Source: UMGS1696 sp964457685
Lineage (GTDB): Bacteria; Bacillota; Clostridia; Oscillospirales; CAG-272
Length of the DNA stretch: 24,352 bases
NCBI GenBank assembly: GCA_964457685.1
Contig: CAYWFS010000028.1
Location: 1 to 24,352, forward strand
Direction of reading: 5' to 3'
The translations under genes were made by a program, and so were the position numbers. Shown here one piece after another: positions 16,647 through 22,674 of the stretch (positions within the stretch are counted from its first letter, which is position 1; each line of letters opens with the position of its first letter). Below the pieces are notes generated by a model. That model did not search any database. It was not told the DNA's origin and saw nothing but the letters and a program-made list of their open reading frames with translations.

Positions 16647-17018
16647 TTATATCTTGGCTGCACCTATAGTGTATTCTGTTACGATGTTACCGCCCTTAAT
16701 GTGCTTTTCGATAACTTCGGCGGCTTTTTCGGGTGACATTTTAACGTATGTTACCTTTTCCTTGCCCTTTTCATATACTTCGACAACGGGTTCGTACTGA
16801 CATATACCGATACATCCTGTCTGAGTTACCTGAACCTTATCTGAAATACCTGCGGAGGTGATACCCTCTACGAAAGCGTTAAGTACGGGACGGGCTCCGG
16901 CTGCTATACCGCAGGTTGCCATACCTACTACGATTCTGATGTCTCCGCTGGAGGTACGCACAGAAACCTTGTCCTGCATTCTGGCTTTTATTGCCTTGAG
17001 TTCCTCAAGTGACTTCAT
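16647..17018 (-). CDS. HndB-like thioredoxin-fold 2Fe-2S protein of the hydrogenase complex
   Basis: The protein has 123 aa from the chosen start and resembles HndB of NADP-reducing hydrogenases and the N-terminal domain of HydB. The core is VGMATCGIAAGARPVL followed by VTQTGCIGICQYEP; cysteines 36, 69 and 73 are the visible candidate ligands. The usual fourth cysteine of a thioredoxin-like ferredoxin (four or so residues after the first) is absent here, which I believe is normal in HndB-type proteins. It may be an extra electron entry point or docking subunit. ATG at 17018 has AAAGGA nine bases upstream; the longer in-frame reading from a TTG at 17036 is rejected because that codon overlaps the leader. 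It follows the GHKL gene after a 61-base gap, the longest in the operon. Confidence 0.85.
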   Translation of the reverse strand: MKSLEELKAIKARMQDKVSVRTSSGDIRIVVGMATCGIAAGARPVLNAFVEGITSAGISDKVQVTQTGCIGICQYEPVVEVYEKGKEKVTYVKMSPEKAAEVIEKHIKGGNIVTEYTIGAAKI

Positions 17019-17079
17019 AGTTTGAATTCCTTTCAATATTGTAAATAAAATTAAAAACTGCTTTTTTGCTTACATTTCA

Positions 17080-17634
17080 TCACATTCCGAGTTCTTCGTA
17101 TTGCTCTTTCAGATATTCTCCTATCCACGAAAGTATCTCAGGCTCTGCGAGAGATATATCGTCTCCGAGAACATCGTGAAGCTCACGACAGGAAAGATGA
17201 ACTTTTCCTTTTTTTGTAATATGAGTAAATGTAAAATTAATATTCGGGGAACCTTGTATGAGCGTTTTTACGGTTTCCGTCATATCCCCGAGCGGAATAA
17301 AATCAATGTGGTTTTTGTAAAACAATGCACTCGTTGTCGTTCCGTGTTGTTCGCTTTCCGTTTCAGGCACGGAGCTTATTTCAACCCCTCCGCCCGTCAT
17401 TTCGGCAAGCATTTTCAGAAACGGTATTCCGAGTCCGACCTTTCTTGTTTTTCGTGTGGTGAAGAACGGATCGTCAAGCTTTTTTAACTGCTCCTCGGTC
17501 ATTCCGCAACCGTTGTCACGCACTGTGAACGAAAGCGTTTCATCGTCTTCCCTCAGCGTTATCTCTATCTCGTCCGCACCCGCTCTTACAGAGTTCATGG
17601 TAATATCGAGAACATAAAGTGAAAGTTCTTCCAT
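17080..17634 (-). CDS. Stand-alone GHKL (histidine-kinase-type) ATPase domain protein
   Basis: The protein has 184 aa. Residues 1-110 form a HATPase_c fold: N-box with Asn14 (DITMNSVRAGADEIEI), G1 box DNGCGM (40-45), FFTTRKTRKVGLGIPF with the G2 region at 66-70, and a final GTTTSALF strand. There is no upstream dimerisation/phosphoacceptor helix with a conserved histidine and no membrane segment. About 70 C-terminal residues (from IDFIPLGDM) match nothing I know. It could bind ATP and act as a protein kinase or a scaffold; its substrate may be one of its operon partners, but that is inference. It starts just after the PHP gene (stop at 17636-17638, ATG at 17634) with AAAGGAG close upstream, so translation is probably coupled. 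Confidence 0.82.
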   Translation of the reverse strand: MEELSLYVLDITMNSVRAGADEIEITLREDDETLSFTVRDNGCGMTEEQLKKLDDPFFTTRKTRKVGLGIPFLKMLAEMTGGGVEISSVPETESEQHGTTTSALFYKNHIDFIPLGDMTETVKTLIQGSPNINFTFTHITKKGKVHLSCRELHDVLGDDISLAEPEILSWIGEYLKEQYEELGM

Positions 17635-17635
17635 G

Positions 17636-18379
17636 CTACTCCTTTCGTATTCCCGAGAGATAATCTATAACTCTGTTTCTGACAAGTGAGCTTGAGTACG
17701 GCTCATCGTCTATACAAAGTGAAAACTCCGCTTCGGATATAGAGCATAGGTTGTGTGCGTCCGATGAAACAGCTCTTGGTAAGCTTTTCAGGAAGGGGAA
17801 GCGTTTTTCATACTCACTTGCCGACTGAACCGAAGAAAGCTCATATGCTGTAAATCCCGTCTCCTCGGGGAAAGTTCCGAGAACGGATACGATACCGTTT
17901 GCGGCTCTGTCGATGTGGGCAGGGTAGCATACTCCGTGTCGTGAGTTTACGGCAGAGAGTGCGTCTTCAAGAGTGAGCGTTGTCGCATTTATCAGCAGGT
18001 CTTCATCCTCACCGCAGATTTCATCGTTCTCATCAACAATATACTGATGACCGAAAATATTGGGCTTGTTTTTTATGAGAATACGATGCTCTGTAACGAA
18101 TCTGTCGAACTTCATGGCATCCGCAAGCTCACGGAAGAGGCATACAAGGTGGATATCCTCCGCAGTTGTAAGCTCCATTCCGGGGATGGGAACCAGTCCG
18201 TAAAGCCTTGCACGTGCGAAAAATGCGGGACAGTTCTTTGAGGTGTTGTGGTCGGTCAACGCTATTACGTTAAGACCGTTCAGATATGCCATACCGACTA
18301 TATTGGCAGGTGTCATATCATCGTCGGCACACGGTGAGAGGCAGGAATGAATATGCAGGTCGCAAAAGTAATCTCTCAT
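17636..18379 (-). CDS. PHP-domain metal-dependent phosphoesterase
   Basis: With the chosen start the protein has 247 aa, essentially one PHP domain. Metal-binding motifs are complete: DLHIHSCLSPCADD (His9, His11), LTDHN (Asp43, His44), GMELT (Glu69), DIHLV (His77), PAHIDR (His155) and SSDAHN (Asp207, His209). Such proteins hydrolyse phosphomonoesters or nucleotides with two or three metals; some remove phosphate from 3'-phosphoadenosine nucleotides or RNA. The substrate is unknown. Within this operon a phosphatase opposed to the kinase-type ATPases is an attractive idea, not evidence. ATG at 18379 has GGAGG five bases upstream and follows the DRTGG stop; a longer form from 18418 would overlap that gene. 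Confidence 0.87.
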   Translation of the reverse strand: MRDYFCDLHIHSCLSPCADDDMTPANIVGMAYLNGLNVIALTDHNTSKNCPAFFARARLYGLVPIPGMELTTAEDIHLVCLFRELADAMKFDRFVTEHRILIKNKPNIFGHQYIVDENDEICGEDEDLLINATTLTLEDALSAVNSRHGVCYPAHIDRAANGIVSVLGTFPEETGFTAYELSSVQSASEYEKRFPFLKSLPRAVSSDAHNLCSISEAEFSLCIDDEPYSSSLVRNRVIDYLSGIRKE

Positions 18380-18390
18380 GCCGTCCTCCG

Positions 18391-18714
18391 TCAAATGAGC
18401 TGTGAAAGCTTGACGCAAATCTCATACACGGTGTCGCACGAGGAAAGAACCGTAACATTGTTCTCAGCGGCGGCTTCAAGTGCATCGGGAAGGAGTGAAA
18501 CATCCTCTGCGAGTATTATTGCGGCACATTCCGTAAGGCTTGCGACTGCAACTGCATTTCGGTTGGACATTATGGTGATCCATAAGTTTCCGCTATCCAG
18601 ATGACTCATCGCACGGCTGAGAAAATCGCCTGCATAAACTCCGTCAAACTCACGCCGGGCATCGCCGCAGATGATTTTCAGACCAAGCTCGGAGCAAAGT
18701 GTTGCCAAAGTCAT
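18391..18714 (-). CDS. Stand-alone DRTGG-domain protein (second copy)
   Basis: The protein has 107 aa, almost entirely one DRTGG-type domain: GVYAGDFLSRAMSHLDSGNLWITIM, then NRNAVAVASLTECAAIIL and a C-terminal NNVTVLSSCDTVYEICVKL. DRTGG domains are known as regulatory parts of phosphotransacetylases and of CBS-containing pyrophosphatases, where they lie next to nucleotide-binding modules; as single-domain proteins their role is unproven. The start ATGA overlaps the stop of the hydrogenase-like gene by four bases, so the two are translated together. It is related to, but clearly diverged from, the DRTGG protein at 20531-20899. Confidence 0.8.
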   Translation of the reverse strand: MTLATLCSELGLKIICGDARREFDGVYAGDFLSRAMSHLDSGNLWITIMSNRNAVAVASLTECAAIILAEDVSLLPDALEAAAENNVTVLSSCDTVYEICVKLSQLI

Positions 18715-20072
18715 TTTTTCTCTCCTCCGTCTTCATTCCCTACGCATTTATCTCCGCAGTGACTTATTGATTCAAGCTTTTCGATAAATGCTTTGTCCGA
18801 GTGCTGTTTAAGGTATTCGTGGAAAAGCTCCCTCATTATAACGGTGCATTCGTCTGCATTCGTTTCTCCCTTTACAATATCTTCAGCAAATGCCATACAG
18901 GTCGGAGCTCCGCATGATCCGCAGTCTGTTTTCGGAAGACTTTCGGCTATGCTTTCGATCTCACTCATCATACGTCTTGCTTCTTTAATATCATCGGAGA
19001 GAAGATTGTAGGGGTTATATTCCACCTTGTTTTCGTTAAAGAATTTGTCGGGTATCCATTCGCTTGCCGGTCTGTTCGGAGACACGGGAAGGTATCTTCT
19101 AAGCTCCTTCAACCTTGCCTGAGCTATGTAGGGGTTTGAAACTGTCATCGCACCGCCCACGCAACCTCCGCTGCAAGCATTCAGCTCAACGAAATCGAGA
19201 CTTGTAATTTCTTCGTTCTCTATTTGGTCGAGAACCTTGATACAGTTTTCGATACCGTCTGCCGCAAGGTACCGTCCGTTCATTATAGCAGAAGCCTCGC
19301 CGCCCGTTGTTGCCCATCCTATTCCGACCATGCCGGATTCGGTAGAGCTTGACATTTCGTCGTTTCTCTGCTTTTTCATTATATCGAGGAGGGCGAAATA
19401 AACATCTCTGACTGACACTGTCGCATCTATGTAATTTCTGTCTCCTGCGAAGTTGTTTTTTACATAACTCACCTTTGCCGGGCATGGGGAAATAAAAATT
19501 ATTCCGATATCGCTGTCACTAAGCTCTGGGTGAGTACGTTTGGCTTTTTCTCTTGCGAGATATGCCGCTATGTCTACGGGAGGAAGAATGGGCATTACGT
19601 TATCGCAAAGAAAAGGATAATTCATGCTTATCATTCTTGTTATCGTAGGACAGGCAGAGCTTATAACAGGCTTTTTTATGTCGTTTCGCTTAATGTACAG
19701 CCGTGTGTATGCGGAAACAAGCTCTGCTGCACAGGCAACCTCGTATACATCGTCGAATCCCAGCTTCAAAAGTCCGTTCAGTATCCGTCCGATATCGTCC
19801 ATATTCTTAAACTGACCGTAAAGGGACGGTGCCGGAAGTGCTACCGTATATTTGAAGTCGTTTATTACCGAAAGGTCATCGTGCGTTGCTTTTTTTGCTT
19901 TGTACGGACATACCTTGATGCATTCTCCGCAGTCTATACATCTTTCGGATTTTATGACCGCACGACCGTTTCTTATCCTTATCGCCTCCGTGGGACAGCG
20001 TTTAAGGCAGGTCGTACATCCCTTGCATTTTTCGGGATCAAGCGAAACGGAATGCTTGTATTCCTGAATCAT
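18711..20072 (-). CDS. Group-D-like (putative sensory) [FeFe]-hydrogenase homologue with C-terminal Fe4S domain
   Basis: The protein has 453 aa. An N-terminal two-cluster ferredoxin domain (Cys16/19/22/26, 45/48/51/55) precedes a shortened H-cluster domain. The three H-cluster motifs are altered: SSACP (138-142) for TSCCP, SPCPAK (195-200) for MPCTAK, and ELNACSGGC (296-304) for E-x-MACPGGC. The four cluster ligands remain (Cys141, 197, 300, 304), but the proton-relay cysteine is Ala140 and both conserved methionines are lost. This is the pattern of sensory HydS-type proteins. A C-terminal region CGSCGAPTCMAFAED (Cys384/387/392/409) is a PF04060-type 4Fe-4S domain, followed by a tail with two more cysteines. 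There is no PAS domain, so group D rather than C. GAGGTG precedes the ATG. A role in H2 or redox sensing is inferred from family and neighbours. Confidence 0.85.
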   Translation of the reverse strand: MIQEYKHSVSLDPEKCKGCTTCLKRCPTEAIRIRNGRAVIKSERCIDCGECIKVCPYKAKKATHDDLSVINDFKYTVALPAPSLYGQFKNMDDIGRILNGLLKLGFDDVYEVACAAELVSAYTRLYIKRNDIKKPVISSACPTITRMISMNYPFLCDNVMPILPPVDIAAYLAREKAKRTHPELSDSDIGIIFISPCPAKVSYVKNNFAGDRNYIDATVSVRDVYFALLDIMKKQRNDEMSSSTESGMVGIGWATTGGEASAIMNGRYLAADGIENCIKVLDQIENEEITSLDFVELNACSGGCVGGAMTVSNPYIAQARLKELRRYLPVSPNRPASEWIPDKFFNENKVEYNPYNLLSDDIKEARRMMSEIESIAESLPKTDCGSCGAPTCMAFAEDIVKGETNADECTVIMRELFHEYLKQHSDKAFIEKLESISHCGDKCVGNEDGGEKK

Positions 20073-20115
20073 TATACACCTCGATACATAAATACGGCGG
20101 CGTACTGTGTTATCG

Positions 20116-20538
20116 TTACAGCTTCACGAGCATTGTGATGGTTGTTCCGACTCCCACAGTCGTGTCTATTTCCAGGCTGTCAGTGTATTTTTTCATGTTC
20201 GGGAGACCCATTCCCGCTCCGAATCCGAGGGCTCTTATGCTGTCACGGGCGGTGGAGTAGCCCTCCTGCATTGCAAGACTGACATCGGGAATACCGGGTC
20301 CCTTGTCACTGAGGACTATTTTAATTTCGCTGTCGCCTATTTCAACGTCAGCCTCTCCTCCGTTTGCGTGAATTACCATGTTAATTTCACCCTCGTACAT
20401 TGCGATGGCTACCCGTCTGATTATGTCCTGCGGATATCCGAGCTGGCGGAGCTTTTTCTTTACAAGAACGGAAGCTTCTCCTGCCGATGAAAAATTTTCA
20501 CCGTCTACGTCAAAGTGAAATCTGAGCGGCTCAGACAT
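20116..20538 (-). CDS. RsbW/RsbT-like anti-sigma-type serine kinase ATPase
   Basis: The protein has 140 aa from the chosen start, a single GHKL ATPase fold of the anti-sigma factor type. The N-box is AMYEGEINMVIHANGG (Asn53), the G1 box LSDKGPGIPD (77-85), and the G2 region GFGAGMGLPNMKK (105-117), with a closing VGVGTTITMLV. The GAGMGLPNMKK form is closer to RsbT switch kinases than to SpoIIAB. Known members phosphorylate STAS anti-anti-sigma proteins, but no STAS protein and no sigma factor is encoded nearby, so its partner here is unknown. ATG at 20538 has AAGGAGG six bases upstream; an earlier in-frame start at 20565 is not favoured. It overlaps the preceding DRTGG gene by eight bases. 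Confidence 0.85.
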   Translation of the reverse strand: MSEPLRFHFDVDGENFSSAGEASVLVKKKLRQLGYPQDIIRRVAIAMYEGEINMVIHANGGEADVEIGDSEIKIVLSDKGPGIPDVSLAMQEGYSTARDSIRALGFGAGMGLPNMKKYTDSLEIDTTVGVGTTITMLVKL

Positions 20539-20899
20539 GTGCGGCCTCCTTGCGGGATGGGTCACTGCCGAGTCCTGCGGAATAGAGCAGACCGCACGCT
20601 TCGTAAGCTCTGAGTGTGGATTTCATTACGGTAATACCGCATTCATCTGCTAGATTTATCATTTCCTCGGTGGGAGTTTTGCTTCTGACGAATACTATAC
20701 ACACCATATCCATCATATTTGCTGTGCGGATAACCTGCGAGTTTGAAAGACCGGTGAGGAGTACGCCCTGATCCTTTACGAATGCGAGAACGTCGCTCAT
20801 CATGTCACTGCAACAGGCGGAGCAAACCTCATTATCGAGATGCTCCTCTCCGCAGAGAAGTGTTGCACCGAGCAGCTCCTTTATTTCTCTGATCTTCAT
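20531..20899 (-). CDS. Stand-alone DRTGG-domain protein (first copy)
   Basis: The protein has 122 aa. The DRTGG-type fold is recognisable from EVCSACCSDMMSDVLAFVKDQGVLLTGL, the middle NSQVIRTANMMDMVCIVFV and GITVMKSTLRAYEACGLLYSAGL. An unusual CSACC near residue 26-30 adds three cysteines that the second copy lacks at that place; they might bind a metal or cluster, but this is a guess. GAGG lies nine bases before the ATG. Its stop overlaps the RsbT-like gene start, suggesting the two products act together. Confidence 0.8.
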   Translation of the reverse strand: MKIREIKELLGATLLCGEEHLDNEVCSACCSDMMSDVLAFVKDQGVLLTGLSNSQVIRTANMMDMVCIVFVRSKTPTEEMINLADECGITVMKSTLRAYEACGLLYSAGLGSDPSRKEAAHV

Positions 20900-20954
20900 T
20901 ATTATTACCTCGATTGCGGTACGGCAAATATTTTATCGGAAATACTTAGCTTTT

Positions 20955-21452
20955 TCAGTTCTGATATTTTGCGAGAATATCCTTAAGCATTGACGGTTCA
21001 AGTCTTCCGTAAACGTCTTCTCCGATTGTCATAACGGGAGCAAGACCGCAGGCACCGATACATCTTGTTGCGTCAAGGCTGAAATTAAGGTCGGGTGTGA
21101 TTTCTCCGTTCTTTATACCGAGCATTTCTTCAAGCTTATCCATGATTATGCCGGAACCCTTAACGTAGCAGGCTGTTCCGAGACATACGGCAACGGGATG
21201 AGAGCCTTTCGGATTAAGCTGGAACTGCGAATAGAAGGTAACTACGCCGAATACCTCTGAATAAGGTATGTCAAGCTCTGCGGCGATATGCTTCTGAACC
21301 TCGATGGGAAGGTAGCCGTAAATATCCTGTGCCTTCTGAAGTACGGGCATTAACGCTCCTGCCTGAGACTTATGCTCGGCTATAACTGCGTTGAGAGCTT
21401 CGAGCTGTTCGGCGGTACCTTTGAAGGGAACAGATGTCATTGCTTTTTTCAT
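20955..21452 (-). CDS. hydC: HydC/NuoE-like 2Fe-2S subunit of the hydrogenase complex
   Basis: The protein has 165 aa, normal for NuoE/HydC. It has a helical N-terminal part (ALMPVLQKAQDIYGYLPIEVQKHIA), then a thioredoxin-like fold with a 2Fe-2S site: Cys90 and Cys95 (CLGTACYVKG), Cys131 and Cys135 (CIGACGLAP). In bifurcating hydrogenases it forms the NADH-oxidising arm with HydB. It is the first gene of the operon, separated from its partners hydB and hydA by seven genes, whereas in many species hydC is next to hydB. AGGAGG is ten bases before the ATG. Confidence 0.93.
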   Translation of the reverse strand: MKKAMTSVPFKGTAEQLEALNAVIAEHKSQAGALMPVLQKAQDIYGYLPIEVQKHIAAELDIPYSEVFGVVTFYSQFQLNPKGSHPVAVCLGTACYVKGSGIIMDKLEEMLGIKNGEITPDLNFSLDATRCIGACGLAPVMTIGEDVYGRLEPSMLKDILAKYQN

Positions 21453-21496
21453 AAAGCTTTTTCCTCCTGAATTGGATGATGAATAAATAGTTCGTG

Positions 21497-21520
21497 CGTT
21501 ATATCATTTTTGATATAACG
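21497..21520. promoter_or_regulatory. Perfect 24-bp palindrome upstream of hydC, candidate operator
   Basis: CGTTATATCA (21497-21506) and TGATATAACG (21511-21520) form a perfect 10-bp inverted repeat around four T. On the minus strand the distal arm holds an extended -10 (TGATATAAC), with no good -35 at 17 bases. A regulator bound here would cover the promoter of the hydrogenase operon. The arms do not match the Rex consensus (TTGTTAA-N4-TTAACAA). The lack of a T-run reading minus makes a terminator unlikely. Confidence 0.6.
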
Positions 21521-21533
21521 ATATTCTATGTAA

Positions 21534-21564
21534 ACCGTGCCTCCGAAAAACGAACCGACACGGT
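21534..21564. terminator. Weak hairpin between mrp and hydC
   Basis: ACCGTG (21534-21539) pairs with CACGGT (21559-21564), with a small inner stem. Read on the minus strand, which is needed for the mrp gene, only three T follow, so termination is probably partial at best. Some mrp transcription may therefore enter the hydrogenase operon. Confidence 0.4.
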
Positions 21565-21596
21565 AAACTTTTTTATTTATTTTGCTTGGCTTTTAC

Positions 21597-22436
21597 TCAG
21601 TTTTTTTCGCAGAATTTTTCGATTGCGTTTGCGGCGTTGTCGAGGTAGTCGTTATCCATAAGCTCAATTACTCCATGGTCTACGAGAGAGGAGAGCTTTT
21701 CATCGATAGGCATTCTTCCGAGAAGCTCAATGCCGTATTCCTGACATACTTCCTCAGCCTTGGACTTACCGAATACGTGAAGCTCACGTCCGCAGTCGGG
21801 ACATTTTACATAGGACATATTTTCAACAAGACCGATTATCGGAATGTTCATCATATTAGCCATGTGAACAGCCTTTCCTACGATCATGGAAACGAGATCC
21901 TGAGGAGTTGTTACGATAACTACACCGTCAAGCTTGATGGACTGGAATACTGTAAGCGGAACGTCGCCTGTTCCCGGAGGACAGTCTATAAACATATAGT
22001 CAACGTCGCCCCAGATAACATCTGTCCAGAACTGCTTTACGGTACCTGCGATAACGGGACCTCTCCAAATAACGGGACGTGTTTCGTCTTCGAGGAGGAG
22101 GTTAACGGAAATCATTTCGATACCTGTTTTTGTTTTGAGCGGGATGAGACCGTCACCGGAGGAAAGAATATCTCCTCTTGTGCCGAAAGCCTTCGGGATG
22201 GAGGGACCGGTTACGTCTGCATCGAGAATAGCACATTTATTGTCACGTCTCTGCATTACGGTAGCGAGCATGGAGGTAACTATAGACTTACCTACGCCGC
22301 CCTTACCTGAAATTACGCCGATTACGTGTTTGATGTTCGAGTCCTTGTGCGGTGCATCGTGCTGAGGCTCTCTGGAGGAGCAATTTGCCGTACAAGTCGA
22401 ACAGTTGTGGGAACATTCGTTAGTGTTTTCTGCCAT
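21597..22436 (-). CDS. mrp: Mrp/Nbp35-type Fe-S cluster carrier ATPase
   Basis: The protein has 279 aa. It is a deviant Walker A P-loop ATPase of the Mrp/ApbC/NBP35 group: SGKGGVGKS (43-51), switch region DADVTGPSIP, and CPPGTGD (152-158). Cys212 and Cys215 in KCPDCG form the bridging cluster site of the dimer. An extra N-terminal cysteine motif (Cys8, 12, 15, 19; C-x3-C-x2-C-x3-C) resembles the NBP35-type N-terminal cluster site and is absent from many bacterial Mrp proteins. The protein would carry 4Fe-4S clusters to target enzymes. Its place next to the hydrogenase operon suggests a client relationship, which is inference. AAAGGA is seven bases before the ATG. Confidence 0.92.
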   Translation of the reverse strand: MAENTNECSHNCSTCTANCSSREPQHDAPHKDSNIKHVIGVISGKGGVGKSIVTSMLATVMQRRDNKCAILDADVTGPSIPKAFGTRGDILSSGDGLIPLKTKTGIEMISVNLLLEDETRPVIWRGPVIAGTVKQFWTDVIWGDVDYMFIDCPPGTGDVPLTVFQSIKLDGVVIVTTPQDLVSMIVGKAVHMANMMNIPIIGLVENMSYVKCPDCGRELHVFGKSKAEEVCQEYGIELLGRMPIDEKLSSLVDHGVIELMDNDYLDNAANAIEKFCEKN

Positions 22437-22521
22437 GATAGGATCCTTTCAAAATATATGTGCGTCAACTTCAGCTTATAAAAGCCGTATTAATAATATG
22501 AACGCTACAATACTCTACGAT

Positions 22522-22550
22522 ATTATATAACAAATTGCTGATAATTACAA
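22522..22550 (-). promoter_or_regulatory. Promoter of mrp
   Basis: TTGTAA (22550-22545) and TATAAT (22527-22522) are 17 bases apart on the minus strand. The predicted leader of about 78 bases contains no structure that I recognise. The rest of 22437-22674 holds only this promoter and the terminator beyond it. Confidence 0.78.
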
Positions 22551-22580
22551 GAGTTTTTGTGAATTTTTTGATGAAAAAAT

Positions 22581-22625
22581 AAAAAACGACGGAAAATTCT
22601 TTGTCTTTGAGAAAATCCGCCGTTT
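22581..22625 (-). terminator. Terminator of the MetE-like gene (repeated hairpin, copy 1)
   Basis: AAACGACGGA (22584-22593) faces TCCGCCGTTT (22616-22625). On the minus strand the central mismatch becomes a G-U wobble, giving a 10-pair stem followed by a T-rich run. The same two arms recur at 23933-23972. Confidence 0.85.
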
Positions 22626-22674
22626 ATTATGCATAAAATCGGTATATCTGCAATGCTATCCGATTTCTTTTATA

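Noticed and set aside
17019..17079. A possible internal promoter or terminator in the A/T-rich gap before the HndB-like gene
   Set aside because: A TACAAT is present without any -35 at 16-18 bases, and the A-run/T-run pairing has no GC stem; I see no firm signal.
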